A DNA stretch of 64,000 nt from DATFVA01 sp963774455 (lineage in GTDB: Bacteria; Bacteroidota; Ignavibacteria; Ignavibacteriales; Ignavibacteriaceae), in the NCBI GenBank assembly GCA_963774455.1, contig CAVZFD010000006.1:1-64000 (forward strand), written 5' to 3'. The notes below the pieces were generated by a model. It searched no databases. It was not told the origin of the DNA and worked only from the letters and a program-made list of their open reading frames with translations. Shown here one piece after another: positions 53,451 through 60,629 of this stretch. Position 1 is the stretch's first letter. Each line of letters begins with the position of its first letter. Made by a program: the position numbers and the translations under genes.

Positions 53451-53519
53451 TCGAAGTTATAGATGATCAGGAATCGAAGTTATAGATGATCAGGAATCGA
53501 AGTTATGTAGGATCAGGAA
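53451..53519. repeat. 23-bp tandem repeat x3 across the 3' end of xth
   Basis: Three head-to-tail units at 53451-53473, 53474-53496 and 53497-53519, the first two identical (TCGAAGTTATAGATGATCAG followed by GAA) and the third with four changed bases. The xth stop codon lies in the third unit, so the duplicated unit derives from the gene end. Confidence 0.92.
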
Positions 53520-54288
53520 TTGAAATTTCAATACCGATGGGACAATGGTCGGATCCCATAACATCAGGCATTATAAATGCAGATTTAACATTATTTCTAA
53601 ATTCTTCATTTACAAAAAAGTAATCGATACGCCATCCTGTGTTTCTTTCACGTGCACGGGTGATTACATGCCACCAGGTATAGTGACCTGGTTCGCTGTT
53701 AAACATCCTGAAAGTATCCACATATCCGCAGCCGCAGAACCTATCCATCCATTCTCTTTCGATAGGAAGAAATCCCGATGTTGTTACATTCTGTTTCGGA
53801 TGCGCAAGGTCTATTTCCTTATGGGCCGTATTAATATCACCGCAGATAACGAGGTTTCTCCCTTCAGCCCTAAGTTTTTCTGCATAGTTCATAAACGCAT
53901 CATAAAAATCCATTTTATATTGTAGTCTCAGTGGAGAAGCTTTACCATTGGGGTAATAAATATTCAACAGAACGAAATCTTCATAATCAGCTACTAGAAT
54001 TCTTCCTTCAGTGTCAAATTTCTCTACCCCGAATCCTTTCTCAACTTTCACAGGTTTATTCTTTGAGTACACAGCAACGCCGCTGTAGCCTTTCTTTTCG
54101 GCGCAGGAAAAGTATGAATTATACCCCGCAGGATTTCTGAGTCCGTCGACGAGCTGCTCTTCGGAGGCCTTTGTTTCCTGGAGACAAAGAATGTCGGGAC
54201 TCTCGGAGTTAAACCAGTTAATAAAACCTTTTTTATGTACTGCCCTTATACCGTTAACATTCCATGATAATAATCTGAGTGTCTGCAT
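53503..54288 (-). CDS. xth: Exodeoxyribonuclease III / AP endonuclease
   Basis: 261 residues, usual length. It cuts at abasic sites and trims 3' ends. Motifs: RLLSWNVNGIRA with catalytic Asn, DILCLQETKA with the metal Glu, SGVAVYSK, ICGDINTAHKEIDL with Asp and Asn, DYFFVNEEF, and the terminal MGSDHCPIGIEI with the catalytic Asp-His pair. The last codons (IPDPT) and stop form part of the 23-bp tandem repeat that continues downstream. mntH ends 15 bp upstream of its start on the same strand; read-through is possible. Cytoplasmic. Confidence 0.95.
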   Translation of the reverse strand: MQTLRLLSWNVNGIRAVHKKGFINWFNSESPDILCLQETKASEEQLVDGLRNPAGYNSYFSCAEKKGYSGVAVYSKNKPVKVEKGFGVEKFDTEGRILVADYEDFVLLNIYYPNGKASPLRLQYKMDFYDAFMNYAEKLRAEGRNLVICGDINTAHKEIDLAHPKQNVTTSGFLPIEREWMDRFCGCGYVDTFRMFNSEPGHYTWWHVITRARERNTGWRIDYFFVNEEFRNNVKSAFIMPDVMGSDHCPIGIEISIPDPT

Positions 54289-54303
54289 AAATAAAATTAG
54301 TTG

Positions 54304-56196
54304 TTAATGTTCAACAGGTATCGCCAGAACCGGTATCCTTACCCTGTGCCGTAGTCCGTCAACTGTTGAGCCGTAAATAATATCTTTCAACATCTTGTGA
54401 CCGTGACTCCCTACAATCAGCATTTCCAGCTCTTCCTTTTTAGATATACGGGCTATTTCGTCCTCTGGTTCCCCGCCCCCTATAATTGTATGTGCTTGAA
54501 TATTATCTTTTCTTAATTCAACTGCGAAACCTTGTAGATATTCCTCCATCTCCATTGCGCTTTTATCTGCTACAAGATCACCTATGAACCTCCCAGTAGC
54601 CGATTCCACACAGTGAATCAGGTAAATTACAGGGTTTAGTGATCTTACCAGAGGCAGCGCTCCCTTTATTATCTCTCTGTCTCTTTCAGCCTGACCCTCA
54701 AGAGCTATTCCTATTTTTTTATACATAGAAGGATATGTCTTCTTGTTTTCGAAGAATGATAATAGCACCGACTTTTTGCCGATTACTCTGGCTATCTTTT
54801 CCTTCTTTAAATATGGTTCGAAGGTTATCCAGAATAATAATATAACCAGGAAAAACAACAAAGGCAGCATGGCATATCTTGTTAATATTCCTCCGATGCC
54901 CTGGGCATTCAAATTTTCTAAAAGAAAATCATATACCAGTTTAAAGTTAAGAACTATAATCAAAACAGCAGAAAACCACGCAGCCAGGCGCAGAAGAAGC
55001 CGCGATGCAAATTCATTCATCCTTAACTTGCTGTTTGTAAAATGAAGCAGAGGGATGAGGGCAAATGGAAGCTGTAATGATAAAATTACCTGTGAAAGGA
55101 TGAGCAGCTCATCAACTGCACCAGAACCAGAAATTTTTATTACAATTACAGCCGGAATGATTGCAAAAAGTCGTGTAATTAATCTCCGGAGCCAGGGCCT
55201 TAGTTTTAGTCCCGTAAAACCCTCCATCACTATCTGCCCGGCGAATGTTCCAGTGATAGTAGATGATTGTCCCGCCGCCAGCAGTGCGATACCAAATGCA
55301 ATGGGCGCAATATTACTTCCAAGCAAAGGAGCAAGTAATGCGTGGGCATCTATAATCGATGCAATTTCTGAATGTCCTGTTGTGAAGAAGACTGCTGCAG
55401 CCAGAATTAAAATCGAAGCGTTGACCAGAAATGCTGCATTCAAAGCTACAATCGAATCGATAAGATTAAACTTATTCGCCTCTCTTAGGCCGGTATTTGT
55501 TCTTTCGATGCTCCTCGACTGAACAAGCGCAGAGTGTAAGTAGAGGTTATGCGGCATTACAGTAGCCCCTATTATCCCGAGAGATATAAATAATGCTTCA
55601 CCGTTTAACGCGCCGGGAACAAATCCACCGACGATGCCGGGGATATCGGGCTGCGATAAGAACATCTCGAAAGCAAAGCATATCCCGATCGTCGCCACAA
55701 GTGCAAGTATAAATGCCTCCATCTTCCTGATCCCGAACGACATCAGGGCCATCAGTATTAATACATCCAGTGCAGTTATGGCAACTCCCCATATCAGGGG
55801 AATATTAAAAAGCAGGTACATACCAACAGCAGAACCAAGCACCTCGGCAAGGTCTGTAGCCGCTATTGCAATCTCAGTTATGATCCATAAAACATAATTA
55901 ACAGGTTTCGGATAATGATCGCGGCAGACTTGTGCCAGGTCCCTCCCTGTTACAATCCCCAGCCGGGCCGACAGTGTCTGAAATACTATAGCCATAATAT
56001 TTGCGAGAAGTATTACCCAGATCAAAGTGTAGCCGAATTTCGCACCCCCGGCCAGGTCGGTTGCCCAGTTTCCGGGATCCATGTATCCGACTGAAACCAT
56101 AAAGGCAGGACCGGTGAAGAAAAGCAGTCTCCTCCAGAAACTGGATCCCGGTTTGATCGTTACAGATGAATGTATTTCCGAAAGAGATTTATCCAT
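54304..56196 (-). CDS. mntH: Nramp (MntH-type) metal transporter fused to a universal stress protein domain
   Basis: 630 residues against about 410-450 in ordinary MntH. The transporter part (about 20-455) has the metal-site helix 1 motif YMDPGNWATDL and the helix 6 MPHNLYLHSALV, and the substrate Asp and Asn in DPGN are intact. About 11 membrane helices are visible. After helix 11 and a basic loop (EPYLKKEKIARVIGKKS) a soluble domain of about 145 residues follows (YKKIGIALEGQAERDREIIKGALPLVRSLN ... LIVGSHGHKMLKDIIYGSTVDGLRHRVRIPVLAI, shortened), the universal stress protein fold with its GSHGH-type ATP loop (usual GxxGH). Located 3 bp after the mntR-like gene, so Mn/Fe-controlled uptake is inferred. 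Confidence 0.92.
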   Translation of the reverse strand: MDKSLSEIHSSVTIKPGSSFWRRLLFFTGPAFMVSVGYMDPGNWATDLAGGAKFGYTLIWVILLANIMAIVFQTLSARLGIVTGRDLAQVCRDHYPKPVNYVLWIITEIAIAATDLAEVLGSAVGMYLLFNIPLIWGVAITALDVLILMALMSFGIRKMEAFILALVATIGICFAFEMFLSQPDIPGIVGGFVPGALNGEALFISLGIIGATVMPHNLYLHSALVQSRSIERTNTGLREANKFNLIDSIVALNAAFLVNASILILAAAVFFTTGHSEIASIIDAHALLAPLLGSNIAPIAFGIALLAAGQSSTITGTFAGQIVMEGFTGLKLRPWLRRLITRLFAIIPAVIVIKISGSGAVDELLILSQVILSLQLPFALIPLLHFTNSKLRMNEFASRLLLRLAAWFSAVLIIVLNFKLVYDFLLENLNAQGIGGILTRYAMLPLLFFLVILLFWITFEPYLKKEKIARVIGKKSVLLSFFENKKTYPSMYKKIGIALEGQAERDREIIKGALPLVRSLNPVIYLIHCVESATGRFIGDLVADKSAMEMEEYLQGFAVELRKDNIQAHTIIGGGEPEDEIARISKKEELEMLIVGSHGHKMLKDIIYGSTVDGLRHRVRIPVLAIPVEH

Positions 56197-56199
56197 AGA

Positions 56200-56862
56200 T
56201 TATTTTTTTATCAATTCGACAAATACGTTTTCGGCAATCTTGCGGCTGATGTTACAGCCCTTCCCGCCTACTTCAATTAACATCGATTTATCAAAATTTC
56301 TTACAGCCTTCATCTCAATTATCTCATTCAGGTTTATTCCTATCTCCGCTATGTAGGCAAGAAATCCTTCGTTAAAGTCATTCACACGAATAACTTTTCC
56401 GGCCTCACCTTCCTTTAAAAATGTAAGGGCCATATTTTTTCTGAGCTTCGGAACTTTTCCCTCCTTTGAGGGAATAGGATCTCCATGCGGATCATATTCG
56501 GGAAATTCAAGCATTTCCTCCATCCTGTTGATCAGCTCATCAGAGGCAGAATGCTCAAGTCTGTGTGCTTCATCGTGAACCTTATCCCATGGTATTCCTA
56601 CAACCTGGTTAAGGAATACTTCCCATATCCTGTGCCGCCTGACCATGTTCTTTGCGTAGTTTCTTCCTTTCTCGGTAAGAGTGATGCTCTTGTACTTTTC
56701 ATAATTGACATACTTCTCTTTGGACAGTCTCCTGAGCATATCCGTAACTGCGGCATTGGAAATTCCCAGCTTTTCAGCAATTATATTGGGCTTTATATTC
56801 CCCGACTCATCCTGATGCTTATAAATAACACTCAGGTAGTCCTCTGTTGAGATATTAGGCAT
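56200..56862 (-). CDS. mntR: DtxR/MntR-family metal-dependent repressor
   Basis: 220 residues. A winged helix (about 1-65: STEDYLSVIYKHQDESGNIKPNIIAEKLGISNAAVTDMLRRL, shortened), then the dimerisation/metal-binding domain (about 66-140: RRHRIWEVFLNQVVGIPWDKVHDEAHRLEHSASDELINRM) containing His and Glu metal ligands in the EAHRLEH stretch. The C-terminal part (about 145-220) resembles a FeoA/SH3-like domain, as in longer DtxR members. It is co-directional with mntH (3 bp gap), and a palindrome lies 32 bp upstream. It probably represses this operon when Mn2+ or Fe2+ is plentiful. Which metal is sensed cannot be read from the sequence. Confidence 0.88.
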   Translation of the reverse strand: MPNISTEDYLSVIYKHQDESGNIKPNIIAEKLGISNAAVTDMLRRLSKEKYVNYEKYKSITLTEKGRNYAKNMVRRHRIWEVFLNQVVGIPWDKVHDEAHRLEHSASDELINRMEEMLEFPEYDPHGDPIPSKEGKVPKLRKNMALTFLKEGEAGKVIRVNDFNEGFLAYIAEIGINLNEIIEMKAVRNFDKSMLIEVGGKGCNISRKIAENVFVELIKK

Positions 56863-57250
56863 CTTTATAAAATTTAAGCATTGAATGGAATAAATTTAAG
56901 TAAGCTTAAATCTAAAAGCAAGGGAGCAGTTTCGCACACTGACTAAATACAAAGTAAGTTTTCAAATTCTTTTTTCCGGCCTTTTATATTTTAGTCGCGT
57001 ATTGATAATGATTTTTTCCCCATATAAGTTTGGTTTATACCTTCAAAGTGTAAGGAACTACCGGTATCATTAAAACCAGACATCACCACGATGATAATTA
57101 ATCACCATAAATTTGTGTCGTCTCAAAAGGAAGTTTTGAAGCCTTCTGGAACCGGGGTATGGTACTGAAAGTCTTTGACAATGGTAAGGTAAATTTTTAA
57201 AGTAAATATTAACTGTAACTATGTTCACTTAAACCCACCGGAGGATAGTT
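56863..57250. other. 388-bp gap between divergent mntR and LVIVD gene
   Basis: Contains the candidate MntR operator and, on the right, the promoter of the LVIVD protein gene. No gene is seen. CCGGAGG (about 57239-57245) is the ribosome site of the LVIVD gene. Confidence 0.6.
56894..56911. promoter_or_regulatory. Candidate MntR/DtxR operator upstream of mntR-mntH
   Basis: ATTTAAG-TAAG-CTTAAAT, a 7-bp inverted repeat with a 4-bp spacer, 32 bp upstream of the mntR start. A further half-site ATTTAAG is at 56872-56878, between palindrome and start. Position and symmetry fit an autoregulatory site of a DtxR-family repressor; the sequence itself is not a proof. Confidence 0.55.
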
Positions 57251-59566
57251 ATGAAAGTATTGCTGCTGGTTCTTTTTTTCCTTGTCCAGATAGTGTCATT
57301 TCCTCAGAATGATGTACCGAAAGCCGGGGAGGTATCCTCAAAAGATGTATTTAATACCAACCTTCTCAGATCCATTATGTTTGAGAACGCAAACAAAGTA
57401 AAAGATATAACTGTGCTTGATTTCGATTCTTCCAATACTATGTTCACAAGCAATTTTCCTTTCGCCGATAGCTACTCGCTTTCGCTTAGCGATGCGGGCG
57501 ACCTTGCCTTCATAGGCTCGGGCGGTGGAATATTCATTACTGATATAAGCGATCCTGCAAACCCGCGGGTGATCTCGGAAATCAGGACAAGATCGCTTGT
57601 CGATTTCTGCAGGTTCGACCAGGCAACTAACCGCCTGTATGTGTGTGCGTATTTTTCGGGAATAGAGATATGGGACCTCTCAACTCTCGATGCCCCTGCC
57701 CGGATGTCGCGTATTCCAACCGAACCGTATCCACGCTGGGGAATTGATTTTATAGGCGATTTTCTTTTTGTAACTACCGATTTCAGTGTGTATTCGATAA
57801 ATGTTTCCGATCCATATCATCCAGTCTTTGTAGATGAGTTAAATCTCGGCACCGACCTTCTCAATCAGCAGCTTCTCAATGGAAATCTGCTTTATGTAGA
57901 GACCGGTACACAGGGATTAAAACTGATAGATGTATCAGACCCTTCAAACCTGACCCTTGCAGGTTCATCTTCTTACCTCTCAGGGGCAAAATTCTGCATC
58001 CAGGGAGATTATCTCTATGCAATAACTTCTACGGGAGTAAGAATACTCGATATAAGCGACCCGGGAAGTATCTCAATCGCCGGGAACCTTTCCTTAACGG
58101 GATATCCGCAGGACCTCGCTGTAAAGGATAATATATTATACGTGGCTAAAATGAGTACCGACGGAGGACTTCAGACAATAGATGTAACCAATCCCTCCTC
58201 TCCCTCTGCTATAAGTATTTACCCCGGCAACTTCCAGCACATAAGGGTAAACTCCAACTTTGCATTCCTGAGCTTTTCTTCTCAGTTCACTGTACTGGAC
58301 ATCTCCGATTCATCCGCAATTACCTATACAGCGGGCTTTGAGATGCCGGGATTTGTTTCACAGGTAACTGCTTCGGGTAATTATCTTTACACAGGCAGCA
58401 ATGGTTTCAGAGTGATAGATATTTCTGACACCACCCACCCGGTCCAGGCTGGATACATTGACCTTTACGGTGATCTGACTGCAATGGTTACTGATTCGCT
58501 GGTTGTTTATTGTCCCCTCAGTATGAGTGCATCCAATAATGTCTATACCATAGATGTAAGCGATCCAACAAATCCGCAGGTACTCGACAATTTTACATGC
58601 CCGGTAATGACGGTAGACCTGGCAATCAAAGACAACATAGCTTTTGTTGCATGCTGGTGGGACGGTGTAAGAATCTTTGACATCAGCGATCCATCTAACA
58701 TCGTACAGCTTTCGCATACAATGGGCTGGACATCGGGAGGCGTTCCCGGCGAGACGTACTGTTATGCCCAGGCAATAGCGGTGGAAGGCAATTACCTGTA
58801 TATAGTTGATTACGGTCCATTTACAGAAGAAGATACATATGGCTTGTATATAATCGATATAAGCGATCCATCGACACCGGTACTGGTTAACCGCTATCAG
58901 GGAATAGCCGGTCACCCGGTAGATGCGACTGTAAAAAAATCCGTATTATATTCAGCTGACGGTTATGGGGGAGTAGAAGCAATCGATGTTTCAGATCCGC
59001 TAAACCCTTTATCCCTTGCTTATGTCACCCTGCCTGACGGGGCAACAGGAATAACAGCCGATAGCAACTTTGCATATGCCTCGAATTATATACTGGGAGG
59101 AGTGGAAGTATTGGACATTACCAATCCCGCTGATATGTCACTTGCCGGCTGGTATAAGCCCAGCGGCTGCTTTGCTCTAAGTGTAGCGTCTCAGAATGGC
59201 CGGATCTTCGTGGCCGACGGTCTCGGCGGAATTCAAATATACAGGAACTTGCTGGTGCCCCCGCCCCCGCCCATTTCAGTTGAACAGAATCCGGAGAAGA
59301 TCAGCGGTTATAAACTTAGCAGCAATTATCCGAACCCGTTCAACCCATCTACCATTATAAACTATCAGCTTCCCAAAGCAGGGAATGTTGAATTAAAAGT
59401 CTATGATGTACTTGGCCGGGAAGTAGCTGTGCTGGTTAAAGGATATAAAGATGCCGGCAGGTATAGCGTAAACTTCAACGCTAAAAATTTGTCGGGAGGC
59501 GTATATATTTATAAGCTTACTGCCGGCAGCTTCACCAGCTCCCGCAAGATGCTTCTCCTTAAATGA
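57251..59566 (+). CDS. Secreted LVIVD-repeat propeller protein with T9SS sorting domain
   Basis: 771 residues. Signal peptide 1-19 (LLLVLFFLVQIVSFPQ). From about 75 to 660 it has roughly a dozen LVIVD-type repeats of the form 'YVA...GV.I.DISDPSNP' (examples: GIFITDISDPANPRVIS, GLKLIDVSDPSNLTLAG, GVEVLDITNPADMSLAG), which build one or two beta-propellers. A proline-rich hinge (LVPPPPPISVEQ) precedes the sorting domain (about 693-771: KLSSNYPNPFNPSTIINYQLP ... VYDVLGREVAVLV ... GGVYIYKLTAGSF ... KMLLLK). Role in adhesion or binding at the surface is inferred. Good CCGGAGG ribosome site and a strong terminator; a single-gene unit. Confidence 0.88.
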   Translation: MKVLLLVLFFLVQIVSFPQNDVPKAGEVSSKDVFNTNLLRSIMFENANKVKDITVLDFDSSNTMFTSNFPFADSYSLSLSDAGDLAFIGSGGGIFITDISDPANPRVISEIRTRSLVDFCRFDQATNRLYVCAYFSGIEIWDLSTLDAPARMSRIPTEPYPRWGIDFIGDFLFVTTDFSVYSINVSDPYHPVFVDELNLGTDLLNQQLLNGNLLYVETGTQGLKLIDVSDPSNLTLAGSSSYLSGAKFCIQGDYLYAITSTGVRILDISDPGSISIAGNLSLTGYPQDLAVKDNILYVAKMSTDGGLQTIDVTNPSSPSAISIYPGNFQHIRVNSNFAFLSFSSQFTVLDISDSSAITYTAGFEMPGFVSQVTASGNYLYTGSNGFRVIDISDTTHPVQAGYIDLYGDLTAMVTDSLVVYCPLSMSASNNVYTIDVSDPTNPQVLDNFTCPVMTVDLAIKDNIAFVACWWDGVRIFDISDPSNIVQLSHTMGWTSGGVPGETYCYAQAIAVEGNYLYIVDYGPFTEEDTYGLYIIDISDPSTPVLVNRYQGIAGHPVDATVKKSVLYSADGYGGVEAIDVSDPLNPLSLAYVTLPDGATGITADSNFAYASNYILGGVEVLDITNPADMSLAGWYKPSGCFALSVASQNGRIFVADGLGGIQIYRNLLVPPPPPISVEQNPEKISGYKLSSNYPNPFNPSTIINYQLPKAGNVELKVYDVLGREVAVLVKGYKDAGRYSVNFNAKNLSGGVYIYKLTAGSFTSSRKMLLLK

Positions 59567-59588
59567 TTTTTATATAACGCCGTAATAC

Positions 59589-59625
59589 ATAACTGCCGCA
59601 AATTCCCTGCGGCAGTTATTTTTAC
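59589..59625 (+). terminator. Rho-independent terminator after the LVIVD gene
   Basis: ATAACTGCCGCA (59589-59600), loop AATTCCC, TGCGGCAGTTAT (59608-59619), then TTTTTA: a perfect 12-bp stem with a T-run, 22 bp after the stop codon. Confidence 0.9.
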
Positions 59626-59804
59626 TTTAGAGGGGAAATTTGTTAGTAGGTAATCATTTTTTAAATGGATAACCTTAAAATAGATCAATAGATTTCCGCA
59701 GATTTTCAGTTTTGAATATAGCTTCTTAGTCAATCTCTTTTAAAGATATTATTTCCGGAAAAGTATTTCGCCTGCAAGAGGTTGAAACACTTCGGATGGA
59801 TTGG

Positions 59805-60152
59805 CTAATTCATTAACATACCCGAAACCTGGTTTGCCACTTTCTGGTTGTACTCGCTTGCCAGTCTTTTATGATTTACGATATCTACGATCGTACCAAT
59901 CAGGCAGAGCCCGCCGGTAAACAAGTAGAGTAGTCCCATTCCCATCTGGTCAATAACAAACCTCTGCACGCCGGAAACTCCCAGGAATCCGATCAGGGTA
60001 AGGAGAAGTATAATCTGGGGATCCTTTCTTCTCGAATTATATATGTTAGCAAACTGCCTGATCTGATCGTCACTGAAATCTTTTACCATCCCCTGTATGT
60101 AGTGCAGTTCTTCAGGTTCCAGGTTAGGCATTAGTTGTAAAAGATTGATCAT
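59805..60152 (-). CDS. TM2-domain membrane protein, copy 1
   Basis: 115 residues from the ATG at 60152, with ACGGAG seven bases upstream. A soluble N-terminal half (about 1-44, LQLMPNLEPEELHYIQGM and DDQIRQFANIYNSRRKD) precedes two membrane helices (about 47-64 and 70-92) connected by a short loop (VSGVQRFVIDQM), ending TIVDIVNHKRLA. The arrangement and TGGLCLIGTIVD segment fit the TM2 domain. Function unknown. It is a near-identical duplicate of the gene at 63198-63545, differing only near the C-terminus (GMLMN versus GMLIS). Upstream, only the last 38 or so codons of the DUF2752 gene accompany it, so this is likely the derived copy. Confidence 0.8.
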   Translation of the reverse strand: MINLLQLMPNLEPEELHYIQGMVKDFSDDQIRQFANIYNSRRKDPQIILLLTLIGFLGVSGVQRFVIDQMGMGLLYLFTGGLCLIGTIVDIVNHKRLASEYNQKVANQVSGMLMN

Positions 60153-60241
60153 ATCTGTACTCCGTCTTTGTGGTAGAAAGTTTATTAGAATTGGTGAATG
60201 AAGCATTGAGTAATTCATAAATCCTGCGTGCAAGAACAGCA
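59817..60241. repeat. 425-bp segmental duplication, copy 1
   Basis: Matches 63210-63634 in the same orientation with a constant offset of 3393 bp. I see only a few mismatches (for example C/T at 59838 and GT/GA at about 60229). It contains the TM2 gene and the 3' part of the DUF2752 gene. The right end abuts the LamG-like fragment. Confidence 0.9.
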
Positions 60242-60578
60242 ATACCTATTCTCAGAATCTGTTAGTCCAGGAAAGCAACTGTCTATAGGCTTTTATATGG
60301 ATTCAATACATGTTTTCGTTCAGAATAATTCTAATCCAGATGAAAATATTAACCTGACACTTGGGTTGATCGAAAGTAACAAATGGTATAATTTCTCAAT
60401 TGAATATGATTTTAGTACTCATTTATGTTCATTTTTCATTGATGGCATTAGAAAATTCGAATCGACTTTTACAGTTTCCTCAATAGATTATTTTTATTTC
60501 GGGGACTGGTCTTCGAATTCTGGTCAGACATTCGACAAGATATTTTTTATTGATGATATTCAAGTGTATAAGCGCTAA
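60228..60578 (+). pseudogene. Truncated LamG/concanavalin-like domain fragment
   Basis: The frame encodes about 116 residues that read as the C-terminal half of a LamG-like jelly roll: GKQLSIGFYMDSIHVFVQNN, then NKWYNFSIEYDFSTHLCSFFIDGIRKF and DKIFFIDDIQVYKR. There is no signal peptide and no ribosome site, and the first four or five codons lie within the 425-bp duplicated block, so the true 5' part is missing. It is probably the 3' remnant of an exported protein gene cut off by the duplication. Confidence 0.65.
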
Positions 60579-60594
60579 AATCCATTCCATAATC

Positions 60595-60629
60595 GCAGGA
60601 ATAGACCAGTTAATTCTGTTCCTGCTTTA
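60595..60629. terminator. Hairpin between convergent genes
   Basis: GCAGGAATAGA (60595-60605), 9-nt loop, TCTGTTCCTGC (60615-60625), then TTTAT. The 11-bp stem has one G-T pair. It can end the LamG fragment transcript and, overlapping its stop, that of the Lon-domain gene. Confidence 0.65.

Noticed and set aside
53451..53519. Possible CRISPR array
   Set aside because: Units follow each other directly without spacers, as do those at 3867-3968 and 51875-51929. No cas genes are present. These are tandem duplications.
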